Positions 1-7,819 of a stretch of DNA of 64,000 nucleotides are shown in pieces; the first letter of the stretch is position 1; the number at the start of each line of letters is the position of its first letter. The notes beneath the pieces were generated by a model. That model did no database searches and was not told where the DNA came from. It worked only from the letters and a program-made list of their open reading frames with translations. The translations under genes were made by a program, and so were the position numbers. This stretch comes from an uncultured bacterium (GTDB taxonomy: Bacteria > Planctomycetota > GCA-002687715). The DNA lies in NCBI GenBank assembly GCA_902826835.1, contig CADEGH010000001.1, positions 186,001-250,000 of the forward strand. The letters run 5' to 3'.

Positions 1-589
1 GCACGAGATGCGGCACGAGCATGGGCGAAAAGCCCTTCCGGATCATGTGATCGAAGGCGAAACGCAGCACCGCAAGTTCGAGCAGCGCGCCCTCGTTCTT
101 CAGGAAGTAAGTGCGGCTGCCGGCGATGCGCGTGGCACGCTCGATGTCGAGGATGCCCAACGAAAGTCCGAGGTCGACGTGGTCGCGAGGGGCGAACGCG
201 AACTGCCTCGGGCTTCCCCACCGCTTGATCTCGACGTTTTCGGTGTCGTCCTTGCCCCGGGGAACCGCCGGGTCCATCAGGTTCGGCACGAGCAGGTGCA
301 ACTTCCGAAGCTCGACCAACACCTCCTTCTGCTCGACCTCGAGCGCCTTGACCTCCTCCGAGAGGGTCTTCAGGCCCGCTAGGAGTTCCGCCTTTTCCCC
401 GGCCGGAGCCTTACCGAGATCGCGGCTGTTTCGATTCTGGAGCGCCCGTTTTTCGTCGTACGCAAACTTCAATTCCCGGCTCTTTTGGTCGAGTTGGAGC
501 AGGCGATCCAAATCCACCTCGATGCGCTTGCGCCGACAGGCTTCGCGGACGGCTTCGGTCTCTTCACGCACGAGGCGGAGGTCGATCAT
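1..589 (-). CDS. serS: Seryl-tRNA synthetase, N-terminal part (cut by window edge)
   Basis: Charges tRNA-Ser with serine in the cytoplasm. Only the first 196 codons are visible, so catalytic motifs 2 and 3 lie outside the window. The visible part starts 'MIDLRLVREE' and has a long Lys/Glu/Leu-rich helical hairpin at about residues 10-100, the tRNA-binding arm of the family. The linker 'VPNLMDPAVPRGKDDTENV' and the start of the core 'RIAGSRTYFLKNEGALLELA' follow; both are strongly typical of SerS. The ATG overlaps the stop of mqnA as ATGA, so the two are probably translationally coupled. The assignment is firm; only completeness is unknown. Confidence 0.93.
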   Translation of the reverse strand, partial: MIDLRLVREETEAVREACRRKRIEVDLDRLLQLDQKSRELKFAYDEKRALQNRNSRDLGKAPAGEKAELLAGLKTLSEEVKALEVEQKEVLVELRKLHLLVPNLMDPAVPRGKDDTENVEIKRWGSPRQFAFAPRDHVDLGLSLGILDIERATRIAGSRTYFLKNEGALLELAVLRFAFDHMIRKGFSPMLVPHLV

Positions 590-1359
590 GACGATTCTCG
601 GAGATAGGGGCTGGCGAGTTGGAGGTAGTGCCTAAGGCCGCGCTCTTCACGTGGCCCGAGACGGTACCGGATTCGATTGCCCAGATAAACCCGCAGGGTA
701 CGCGCATCCACACCCAAGTCGCCCTGCGCCGCTTCGCACAGCGCCGCCCGGCGAGCCAGGCCTAGGTTCAGTGCCTCGGACAGTCGGGGCACCGCCGAAC
801 CCCACCTCGATCGGCTGGCCCGTTGACCGGCCCAAACGGCGAACACCATGGGTAGACCCGTCCACTCGGTCCAGGCCTCCGCCAAATCGAGGCGCGGGAC
901 TCCGCTAGCATGAACCGCCAAGGCGTCGTCGCCGATGATCAGTGATGCATCGGCCTCCTCGCGCTCGATTCCCGCGTCGGGGGAACGCACAACCACCGCG
1001 GGTCGGGCTCCGAATCGGCGTTCGAGGACGATGCGCGCCAAGACTTGGCTCGTACGGGAACTCGGATCCAAGGACAACCGCCGCACTCGGCCCGGAGCCG
1101 TGGCGAGGGTGAGGAGGACACTCCAGACGGGGCCATCCGACGCCACGCCCAGGCCGGGAACCCAATCGAGAGTCGGCTGGCGAGCGAGTTCGATGCTCGG
1201 AACCAATCCGAGATCGAAGTGACCGACTCGCAGGCCCACGGCGATTTCGGCGGGAAGCCCGAACTCGACATCCAAGTCGCTCGAGCCGCTCAGGCCCTCA
1301 GTCAGCGGACGCGCGTTCAGGTAGGAAACCGCCCCAATGCGGATGCGCGCCCCTCCCAA
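586..1359 (-). CDS. mqnA: Chorismate dehydratase MqnA (futalosine menaquinone pathway)
   Basis: Converts chorismate to 3-(1-carboxyvinyloxy)benzoate, the first step of the futalosine route to menaquinone. The 257-residue protein has the family signature 'IGAVSYLNARPL' at its N-terminus, 'HFDLGLVPSIEL' near residue 50 and 'ADASLIIGDDAL' near residue 140, matching the solute-binding-like fold of MqnA. No ATG is available; the best start is a TTG three bases after the upstream stop, with GAGG just before it, so the exact start is uncertain. It lies between a secreted protein gene and serS with a 4-base overlap to the latter. No other menaquinone genes are in the window. Confidence 0.88.
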   Translation of the reverse strand: MGGARIRIGAVSYLNARPLTEGLSGSSDLDVEFGLPAEIAVGLRVGHFDLGLVPSIELARQPTLDWVPGLGVASDGPVWSVLLTLATAPGRVRRLSLDPSSRTSQVLARIVLERRFGARPAVVVRSPDAGIEREEADASLIIGDDALAVHASGVPRLDLAEAWTEWTGLPMVFAVWAGQRASRSRWGSAVPRLSEALNLGLARRAALCEAAQGDLGVDARTLRVYLGNRIRYRLGPREERGLRHYLQLASPYLRESS

Positions 1360-1362
1360 GCC

Positions 1363-3468
1363 TCAGCTACCCGCGATCCAGTCCGAGGTGATCTTGCCGA
1401 GGATGGGGTGTTCGCCTTCGATCTTCACCTCGTAGTCGCCGCTCCAGGTCTTTTTCATGCGCACTGTCTTCGGGAAGTGCATGTAGTCGCGAGTCTCCCG
1501 GATATCGGCCAGCTCGGGCTTCTTGAGCTTCTCCGAGCCGACGATGGGCCCAGTGGTCTTGGCTTTGCGAACTTGAACCACGCCGGAGGGAACGCCGAGC
1601 AAGCTGCGTTCGTATCCCTCGCCGGCCGCCCCGAAGATCTTGATGGTCTTGCCGTCGATCACCATCTCGTTCCCCTCGGTGGTGGGGTTGAAGATGAAGG
1701 TGAAGCCCTGATCGCCGGCGCCCCCGAACTTCCAGACGTTCTCCTTGGCCACCTCGACCGGGAACGCGCCGCTACGCCCGCGGGTGATGTGGATCGTCGT
1801 GGCTTTGTCGAGTTTGCCCTCACCCATGAAGCCCTCGTAGAAGTGGTGGGCTCCCGGAATGACCCAAACCGGGTGATCGATCGCGTCCATCAGGTTGTAG
1901 AAGTAAGTCACGTCGTCGCCCGAGCTCTGCGCGATGAGGGCGCGAGGCTTACTCGAACCTTTCCAGTCGAGCTTGAGCGGGGCGATAGGACCGTCGTACG
2001 GTCGCAGGCGCATCATGCGGCCATTGGCCTCGATGGTCATCTCGAAGAAGAGGCCGTCGATCGACACGTACTTCGAAAGCGGCTGGACGCGAATGGCTTT
2101 ACCCTTGCCGCTCACGAGCACATCCTGGCCGAAGTCGTTGAAGGCCCCGTTGCCATTGACGTCGTGCACGGTGATTTCGGCATCCCCGAACTTGCCCTTC
2201 GCGACGCTGGCTCCGCGATACATGACAAGGGCTTCTTCACCGTAATTGAAATCGAAGCCACCCATGCTGAAGGTCGAAGGAAGCTGGAGAACCGTGTGCC
2301 AGACGGTTCCGGTCGAACCGTCCAAGTACTTCACGTTCTTGAATTCGTGCACCTCCGGCTTGCCGGAGAGTTTGAGGCGGATCGGGTCTTTGGTCTTGCC
2401 CTTGCCATCCGGGTGAAGGAAGAGCTTACCGCCGTCATTCTCGAGTTCGGGTGCCCCCGGGAGCATGGCGGCGACCTTGGTATCGCCCCGCTTCAGACCG
2501 ACTCCGAACCAAAACAGCACGTGGGAATTGTAGGCGTAGCTCGGGATGACGTACGCAGGCTCGGCGGCCAGCTTCGACACCTTGATCGGGACTTCCTTCC
2601 ACTCCGGAGGCAACGTGTGTGCCGTTGGGACTTTCCCGGGAGGCGTCGCCGCGGAATTGGCGGGAGCCCCGGCGGCACCGGCCCCGCCGGCACCCGTCGG
2701 ATTGGTCGGCGAACCCGGCACGTTCAAGAGCGCTTCTTTGTATTTGGCTTTGGAGGCCTCGACATCCAAGTTCACGTCGACGAGCTCGGGCTTCACCTTG
2801 CCGGTCTCGGCGGCGCGCCGCAATTGCGCATCGATGTTCTTCTTGGCGATCTCCGCGGCGGAGTGGCCCTGCGACCCCACTTCAATGGCCTTCTTGAACC
2901 AGTAGCAGGTCTCAAACCAATTGGGGACGACCTGATTCAGGTCGGCGAGGTACCAACACGCCTGGGAACCCCAGTAGTGGTCGGTCGCGGACTGGGCCTT
3001 GGCCAATACCTCGATGTAGGTGGGGACGAGTTCCATCGCCGCCGATTCGGTGCGCGATTTCATCGCGTCCGAGTACCGCGAGTAGGCCTGGCCGATCATG
3101 GAGTACAACTCCACCTTGGCCTGCTTCTGTTCGGGCGTGAGTTCACGCAACCAAGCCACGCGCTTCGTGAGGAAGTCGGTGCGCGGCGGAGTGATGGAAG
3201 CCACCGTGGCCAACTGCTCGAGGTACTTGAAAGCCTCTTGAGCGGACGCTTCCTCCGCGGCAGTCGCGCACCAGTCCGTTTCGAGATCGACAAAGCCCGC
3301 CACCACCGTGTCGGGCGCGGTCTTGGTCACGAGTTCCTGCTGCTTGGCGAAGTCGTCGGCTTTGGCGGCCTGGATGAACGATTCCTTGAACGCCACCGCG
3401 TTTTGGCCGAGGAAGGCCGAAGGCAGGGCGAGCACCAAGAGAGCCACGGAAGCAAAGAGACGCTGCAT
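1363..3468 (-). CDS. Secreted protein of unknown function with helical N-terminal repeats
   Basis: I do not recognise this 701-residue protein. It begins with a signal peptide, 'MQRLFASVALLVLALPSAF', followed by about 230 residues of helical, TPR-like sequence (for example 'YWGSQACWYLADLNQVV'). A Gly/Ala/Pro-rich linker around residues 255-285 leads to a beta-rich C-terminal half containing 'DVNGNGAFNDFGQDVL', a dockerin/EF-hand-like calcium loop. It is probably periplasmic or surface located. A longer reading frame extends upstream, but the ATG at 3468 sits directly before the signal peptide with CGGGAG about 9 bases upstream. It is first in the operon with mqnA and serS, behind the promoter at 3533-3561. 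Confidence 0.8.
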   Translation of the reverse strand: MQRLFASVALLVLALPSAFLGQNAVAFKESFIQAAKADDFAKQQELVTKTAPDTVVAGFVDLETDWCATAAEEASAQEAFKYLEQLATVASITPPRTDFLTKRVAWLRELTPEQKQAKVELYSMIGQAYSRYSDAMKSRTESAAMELVPTYIEVLAKAQSATDHYWGSQACWYLADLNQVVPNWFETCYWFKKAIEVGSQGHSAAEIAKKNIDAQLRRAAETGKVKPELVDVNLDVEASKAKYKEALLNVPGSPTNPTGAGGAGAAGAPANSAATPPGKVPTAHTLPPEWKEVPIKVSKLAAEPAYVIPSYAYNSHVLFWFGVGLKRGDTKVAAMLPGAPELENDGGKLFLHPDGKGKTKDPIRLKLSGKPEVHEFKNVKYLDGSTGTVWHTVLQLPSTFSMGGFDFNYGEEALVMYRGASVAKGKFGDAEITVHDVNGNGAFNDFGQDVLVSGKGKAIRVQPLSKYVSIDGLFFEMTIEANGRMMRLRPYDGPIAPLKLDWKGSSKPRALIAQSSGDDVTYFYNLMDAIDHPVWVIPGAHHFYEGFMGEGKLDKATTIHITRGRSGAFPVEVAKENVWKFGGAGDQGFTFIFNPTTEGNEMVIDGKTIKIFGAAGEGYERSLLGVPSGVVQVRKAKTTGPIVGSEKLKKPELADIRETRDYMHFPKTVRMKKTWSGDYEVKIEGEHPILGKITSDWIAGS

Positions 3469-3492
3469 GTTGACGGACTCCCGAATGGGATG

Positions 3493-3561
3493 CCCGCGCG
3501 AGCACGAGGCGCGGGCCTGCACTGGTCACCAGTCTATACGACTCCGCAGACCAGACGGCAA
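3493..3561 (-). promoter_or_regulatory. Sigma-70-like promoter, palindromic operator and leader hairpin before the secreted protein-mqnA-serS operon
   Basis: Reading the minus strand: -35 TTGCCG (3561-3556), a 17-base spacer and -10 TATAGA (3538-3533). A perfect 6-1-6 palindrome, ACTGGT-C-ACCAGT (3521-3533), begins at the last base of the -10 and covers the expected start near 3526, as a repressor operator would. Just downstream, GCCCGCGC and GCGCGGGC form an 8-bp hairpin in the short leader. Spacing and hexamers are seen directly; use as a promoter is inferred. Confidence 0.55.
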
Positions 3562-3700
3562 GACAGGCAGCAAGTTCTGTTCCGCCAAGGGGATAGATCG
3601 GTCCCGGCACTATTTCCGTCGCGGCGGATCGAGGGCGAAAAGTCTCCTGAACGGGGTCGCGGCGGCAGTGCCATTTCGCACGCGCCGCGGGGACTCCCCA

Positions 3701-4540
3701 TCAGCCGGGCGGGCTGGACCGCTCGCGCAGGTGCTTGGAGCTTTGATCGAGAAACTGGCGCTCGGCAGGCGAAAGGCTCGAAAGCCCCCCCGTCGAAATT
3801 TTCTCCAGAACTCGGTCGAGTTCGTGAGGGGAAGGGTCGCGGGCGGCGCGCTCGGCCGGAAGCGGGACGTTTGTCGCGCCGCGGGAAGCCGGCCGTCGAT
3901 CAGAGCGGAGCCGCTTGCGCACGACCTCTGTGGCCAGGCCCGCCCACGCGCCCGCCGCCGCCGGAACCGTGACGAGGATCCTCCGCCCGGCCTCGAGGTC
4001 AGGCTCCGTCTGTACCAACGCCACGTCGATTGCGGCCAGGGTGATGAGGATCCACCCGAAGCGGACGTGCAGGGAGGCCATCACCACCTTCCTTCCGCCG
4101 ACCAACCAAGCGAGGCTCACCGCCTGAGCCCACAGCCAGCCCTTTGCCCCGAGCGGAATCAGCGCGGCGGGAGAATCCCAACCGGCGTTCACCGCGGAAA
4201 CGATGAAAGTTGTGAGAGGAACGTGGATCGAGAGACGAGCCAGGAGAGACTTGGACCCGATCTCCTGCTCCAGCATCCTCACCACCAGCAACACGAACGC
4301 GCTCGCCGTGAGCGTCTCGAACCACGAGTCGTGCACAAACGCGGCGGTGACGAGGGTCCAGATCCTTCCCTCGAGCAGAGCTTCGAAATTGCCGCGGAGC
4401 CAAGCCCTCAGCACTCCGCCGTCCGCCTCGGCCACGTCCGCCGCTTCCATGATCTCCACTGCCAAGGGCTCGATCGCTTTCGCGCCGAGCAGGGCCGCGA
4501 TCAAGAGGAAGGAGACGGGTTCGGAGCGTACGGGATTCAT
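3701..4540 (-). CDS. Rhomboid-like membrane protein lacking the catalytic serine (pseudo-rhomboid)
   Basis: A 279-residue inner-membrane protein related to rhomboid intramembrane proteases. The rhomboid hallmark 'WTLVTAAFVHDSWFETL' is present near residue 60, followed by several hydrophobic helices. Where an active rhomboid has GxSG, this protein has 'PLGAKGWLWA', and the partner histidine of the later helix is replaced ('AGAWAGLATE'), so proteolysis is unlikely. The C-terminal tail 'LEKISTGGLSSLSPAERQFL' is the short helical motif often appended to bacterial rhomboids. The start at 4540 follows AGAGG; a longer reading frame reaches 4675 but adds unlikely sequence. It lies downstream of hpt and may be the last gene of that operon. 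Confidence 0.72.
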   Translation of the reverse strand: MNPVRSEPVSFLLIAALLGAKAIEPLAVEIMEAADVAEADGGVLRAWLRGNFEALLEGRIWTLVTAAFVHDSWFETLTASAFVLLVVRMLEQEIGSKSLLARLSIHVPLTTFIVSAVNAGWDSPAALIPLGAKGWLWAQAVSLAWLVGGRKVVMASLHVRFGWILITLAAIDVALVQTEPDLEAGRRILVTVPAAAGAWAGLATEVVRKRLRSDRRPASRGATNVPLPAERAARDPSPHELDRVLEKISTGGLSSLSPAERQFLDQSSKHLRERSSPPG

Positions 4541-4724
4541 GGCCTCTGGTCGATGGCTCGAAAGCGAGCGCAAGGTGAGAGGAGCGGTCCCCTCGCCTCG
4601 TGGGCCGGGCGAGAGTGCTTCGCCCTCCATCATAAAGGAAACAACCGCGGAGCGGCGGTTCGTGACTCGTCGCAATCCCCGTCACTCGGCTTCAGGTCGG
4701 CCTCAACGGCAGCCCGGGCGGAGA

Positions 4725-5276
4725 TCAGCTCTCGCCACCCTCGTACAACGCAGGCTTGAGAACCCCGATGTAAGGCAGATTGCGGTAGCGATCGGCGAAA
4801 TCCAATCCGTAGCCCACTACAAAGACATCCTCGACTTCGAACCCGACGTAGTCGACGGGGACCGGCACCACGCGACGGGCCACCTTGTCGAGCAGCACGC
4901 AGGTCCGGAGCGACCCGGCGCCGAGGTCTTGGGTGATGCGGCGCGCCACTTCGGAGAGGGTGCGACCGGTGTCCAAGATGTCGTCGACCAAAACCACGGT
5001 CTTCCCCCGCAACTGTTCATCAGGGAACACCTTCAGTTGAACCTTGCCGGACGAAGTCGTGGCGTGGCCGTAGGAGGAAACCCAGGCGAAGTCGACCTTC
5101 ACCGGAATATCGATCGCCCGAAGCAAGTCCGCGACAAAGACCACCGACCCCTTCAGGAGGGCGAGGATGACGACGTCTTGGCCGACGAGATCCCGGGTGA
5201 TTTTCTGGCCCAAGGCCTGGACCCGAGCGCGGATGGCCGACTCGCTGAAGAGGATCCGATCGATGTCGTCATGCAT
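4725..5276 (-). CDS. hpt: Hypoxanthine phosphoribosyltransferase
   Basis: Salvages hypoxanthine (and probably guanine) to IMP/GMP using PRPP in the cytoplasm. The 183-residue length is typical. The PRPP-binding motif 'VVLVDDILDTGRTL' lies near residues 90-105, the phosphate/substrate loop 'LLKGSVVFVADL' near residue 40, and the purine-contacting 'FVVGYGLDFADRYRNLPYIG' near the C-terminus. These are diagnostic of bacterial Hpt. It lies 43 bases downstream of the polyprenyl synthase gene and is probably cotranscribed with it. Confidence 0.95.
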   Translation of the reverse strand: MHDDIDRILFSESAIRARVQALGQKITRDLVGQDVVILALLKGSVVFVADLLRAIDIPVKVDFAWVSSYGHATTSSGKVQLKVFPDEQLRGKTVVLVDDILDTGRTLSEVARRITQDLGAGSLRTCVLLDKVARRVVPVPVDYVGFEVEDVFVVGYGLDFADRYRNLPYIGVLKPALYEGGES

Positions 5277-5319
5277 AGCTGATCTCGGCCCGATCCTGAT
5301 CCGTGAGAATGGAGCGTTC

Positions 5320-6306
5320 CTACTGGCGGCGCTGGACTACGAATTCCCCGACCGCGCGAAGTTTTTCGCAAGCCCACTCCGACAGGAAGGGTTGGATGGC
5401 GGCTTGTCCGCGCTGGACATGGCCGACCGCCTTTTGAAGGGCTTGGTCCAGCGACCCCGATTCCTGAAGTCGGAGCAACAGTCTCTCCCGGTCGGAATCT
5501 GCCGCACCCGGCTGGGCCATGACCCGGCGAAGCAATGCGAGATCTCCGGGATCGCCCTGACCGCGGAGAAGAAGCAGTGGCAGGGTCATTTTGCCGCTGC
5601 TCAGGTCGGTTCCCAGCGACTTGCCGACCTCCGCCTCCGACCCCACCAAATCCAAACCGTCATCCGCGATCTGGAAAGCCAGCCCTAGCTCATAGGCCCA
5701 GGAGGCAACCGCCTCCTCGGCTTCCGGCGTCGCCCCGGAAAGGTGGGCGGCCAGTCCCGCTCCCACTCCGTAGAGCTCCGCGGTCTTCGCGCCGATGATG
5801 CGGTAGTAGTCGGCGGCCGCCAGATCGACATCCCGCCGGTGGCGGTTTTGGAGGATCTCCCCCTCGCAGAGGGTGCTGACGGCCCGGGTGAGGCGCAGGA
5901 GCGCCGTCGAGTCGCCGAGGCGAGACAAGAGGTGGATAGCCCGCGCGAACACGATGTCGCCCAAGAGGACGGATTCAAAATTGCCAAATCGGGCGCTGAC
6001 GGTGGCCTTCCCGCGCCGCAGGCTCGCCTCGTCGATGACGTCGTCGTGCACGAGCGTCGCCAAGTGGATCATCTCGACGACTGCGCCGAGCCGAGCGATT
6101 TTGGCGCTCGCCTCCCCGAAGAGCGTGGAGATGAGGAGAATCACCGCCGGGCGCAGCCGCTTTCCGCTGTACGCGCTGACATGCGCGCACAGGTCGGAGA
6201 TCGCGGGGTGATCGGCCTCAAGGGCACGTGCGATCTCCTCGTCGACCATGGCGAGGCCGGGGGCCAAGTCTTTGTACATCTCTCGGAGGTGGGCGGTGGC
6301 GGTCAT
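5320..6306 (-). CDS. Trans-polyprenyl diphosphate synthase (octa/heptaprenyl type)
   Basis: Elongates farnesyl or geranyl diphosphate with isopentenyl diphosphate to make a long prenyl chain, probably the menaquinone side chain given mqnA nearby. The 328-residue protein has both aspartate-rich motifs of the all-alpha prenyltransferase fold: 'HDDVIDEASLRRG' near residue 85 and 'FQIADDGLDLVG' near residue 210. It also has 'GKRLRPAVILL' in the first substrate-binding region. Chain length cannot be read reliably from the sequence, so ispB, hepT and ispA-like names are all possible. It is followed by hpt and preceded by mobA in the same direction with short gaps. Confidence 0.9.
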   Translation of the reverse strand: MTATAHLREMYKDLAPGLAMVDEEIARALEADHPAISDLCAHVSAYSGKRLRPAVILLISTLFGEASAKIARLGAVVEMIHLATLVHDDVIDEASLRRGKATVSARFGNFESVLLGDIVFARAIHLLSRLGDSTALLRLTRAVSTLCEGEILQNRHRRDVDLAAADYYRIIGAKTAELYGVGAGLAAHLSGATPEAEEAVASWAYELGLAFQIADDGLDLVGSEAEVGKSLGTDLSSGKMTLPLLLLRGQGDPGDLALLRRVMAQPGAADSDRERLLLRLQESGSLDQALQKAVGHVQRGQAAIQPFLSEWACEKLRAVGEFVVQRRQ

Positions 6307-6342
6307 AGCCTTGGTCGACCGTACCAGCCGCGGGGGGTGCGA

Positions 6343-6972
6343 TCAACGCGATCCGAGCCTTCGAAGCTTGTCCTGGACCCGGTCGTAGTCCTCCGGAGTG
6401 TTGACGTTGGCGGCGACCTCGGCCCAGGGACGGTCCGGATACAGGGAATGGGCCGGAACCGTCACGGCCTCGACCGTAGCCCGCCAGGCCGACGCCCGGC
6501 GCTCGCCGGCCATGAGGAGCGCCCGCGTCGGCTCCAGCGCCCGTCTCGGAATCAAGGCAGGAAACGGATCGACGACGCCTTGGTCATCCACGAGGACGCC
6601 ACCCTCCCCCTGAGCCCGCGCCAGCATCCGAATGCCGAGATCGGGCGGAAGGAGTGGCATGTCCGTCGGCACCACCAGGAGGTGGGTGGTGCGCGTCACC
6701 GATAGCAACGCGACGATAGAACTGAGAGGGCCTTCTCCGGGCAGCTCATCGTCCACCCACGGGAAACCCGCGTCCCGGCCGGGACCATCGGATCGGGTAC
6801 CGACCCACACCGGCACAGAGGGCGGAGCAAGCCTCCTGCCCATCCACGTGACAAAACTCAGGCCGGACGGAGTCGTTAGGTCAGCCTTGCAGGATCCCAT
6901 CCGCCGACTGAAGCCACCCGCCAAGATGCCCAGGCTCCAAGATGGCGATCCCGTCGGCGATTCAATCGTCAT
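6343..6972 (-). CDS. mobA: Molybdenum cofactor guanylyltransferase MobA-like
   Basis: Predicted to transfer GMP to molybdopterin to form the bis-MGD cofactor of DMSO-reductase-family enzymes. The 209-residue protein has the nucleotidyltransferase signature 'LAGGFSRRMGSCKADL' near its N-terminus, 'GEGPLSSIVALL' and 'HLLVVPTDMPLLPPDL' in the middle, and 'NVNTPEDYDRV' near the end, all expected for MobA. Its start overlaps the end of tatA by 11 bases. A link to Tat export of molybdoenzymes is plausible but inferred from adjacency. Confidence 0.86.
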   Translation of the reverse strand: MTIESPTGSPSWSLGILAGGFSRRMGSCKADLTTPSGLSFVTWMGRRLAPPSVPVWVGTRSDGPGRDAGFPWVDDELPGEGPLSSIVALLSVTRTTHLLVVPTDMPLLPPDLGIRMLARAQGEGGVLVDDQGVVDPFPALIPRRALEPTRALLMAGERRASAWRATVEAVTVPAHSLYPDRPWAEVAANVNTPEDYDRVQDKLRRLGSR

Positions 6973-7225
6973 TCCGATGGGCGCTCGGCTCCCGGACGCC
7001 AGCTTCGACGGGACGCTCCGACTTAGGCAGCGCCGCCTTGTCGTCTTGGCCCTTCACACCCTTCTTGAACTCAATGAAGCTCCGGCCCAGGTTGCGGGCC
7101 ATGTCGGGCAATCGGCGGCCAAACAGGAGGAGCACTACGAAGAGAATGACGATCATCTCCCATCCCCCGGGGAGAGAGATCAGCGCCACCGGCGAAAAAG
7201 AGGACCAAGAAAGCGTGTCGCACAT
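6962..7225 (-). CDS. tatA: Twin-arginine translocase subunit TatA/E
   Basis: Pore-forming subunit of the Tat pathway, which exports folded proteins. The 87-residue protein has one N-terminal transmembrane helix, 'WEMIVILFVVLLLFGRRLP', then the conserved hinge and amphipathic helix 'DMARNLGRSFIEFKKGVKG' and a charged tail, the standard TatA layout. The ATG at 7225 gives a slightly long pre-helix segment; a GTG at 7252 is the alternative. No tatB or tatC is adjacent. It overlaps mobA and follows a strong hairpin at 7287-7311. Confidence 0.88.
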   Translation of the reverse strand: MCDTLSWSSFSPVALISLPGGWEMIVILFVVLLLFGRRLPDMARNLGRSFIEFKKGVKGQDDKAALPKSERPVEAGVREPSAHRNDD

Positions 7226-7286
7226 AGTCAGGCTCGGCCGAGCTACGGCCACTTGGGGTTCGGCTACCGAGGCGGCGGATCTTCCT

Positions 7287-7311
7287 CGCTCGGGAGCCGT
7301 GCTCCCGAGCG
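7287..7311 (-). other. 11-bp perfect hairpin between a membrane-protein gene and tatA
   Basis: CGCTCGGGAGC and GCTCCCGAGCG pair perfectly over 11 bp with a 3-base loop. On the minus strand it lies 34 bases after the stop of the upstream gene (7346) and 61 bases before tatA. No U-tract follows, so it does not look like a standard intrinsic terminator. An mRNA-processing or stability element is more likely, which would separate the downstream genes from murA expression. The structure is seen; the role is inferred. Confidence 0.5.
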
Positions 7312-7345
7312 CGGGGGGGTGACCCGCGGGCGTTCAGTCTATCAG

Positions 7346-7819
7346 CTAACCCCGGTTGCGAACCTCTTCGATCCAAGGCTCCCAGTCTTCGGCATTGGCT
7401 CCGAGGTCTTGGCCGGCGAGTTTGCGCAGGGCCTCCCGGGCCCGAGCCCGCGCATGATCGCTGCCGGTGCGCAGCACTTTGACAAGAATCTGGGCCGCTT
7501 CGGCCTTGGACTGTGCGGCGGTAGCGGGAGTCCGGTCTCCCTTCTCCGCGAGGTAGGTCCGAATCTCCCCCACCATCCGCCCGACCATCCGTCTTTGCCT
7601 TCGGACGTCCGCGGCGACCAGAGCAACGAGCACCCAGGCGAATCCGAGGAACAGACGCAGGAGGGCCGCCTCTCCTCCCACCCGAGCCGAGATCCAATTC
7701 CATCCGGTGGCGTCGGGCCACACCGAGGCCAGCACCATCCACGCACCGAGGGCGATGAAGGCGGAAATCGATAGCGCGGGAAGTCGATCCTGTCCGCTGG
7801 ATTCACGGGGAGAATTCAT
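7346..7819 (-). CDS. Small membrane protein of unknown function
   Basis: A 157-residue protein I do not recognise. It has two predicted transmembrane helices, around residues 13-33 ('[19 protein letters not shown]') and 50-70 ('[18 protein letters not shown]'), then a basic, helical cytoplasmic domain with several Arg/Lys and Ala-rich stretches. Its ATG overlaps the murA stop as ATGA, so it is probably made together with MurA. The linkage suggests an envelope role, but nothing in the sequence identifies one. Confidence 0.75.
   Translation of the reverse strand: MNSPRESSGQDRLPALSISAFIALGAWMVLASVWPDATGWNWISARVGGEAALLRLFLGFAWVLVALVAADVRRQRRMVGRMVGEIRTYLAEKGDRTPATAAQSKAEAAQILVKVLRTGSDHARARAREALRKLAGQDLGANAEDWEPWIEEVRNRG

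Noticed and set aside
1045..3972. Plus-strand open frame of 975 codons opposite the secreted protein, mqnA and beyond
   Set aside because: It spans several minus-strand genes with clear motifs, shows no domain of its own, and is expected from high-GC third-position bias.
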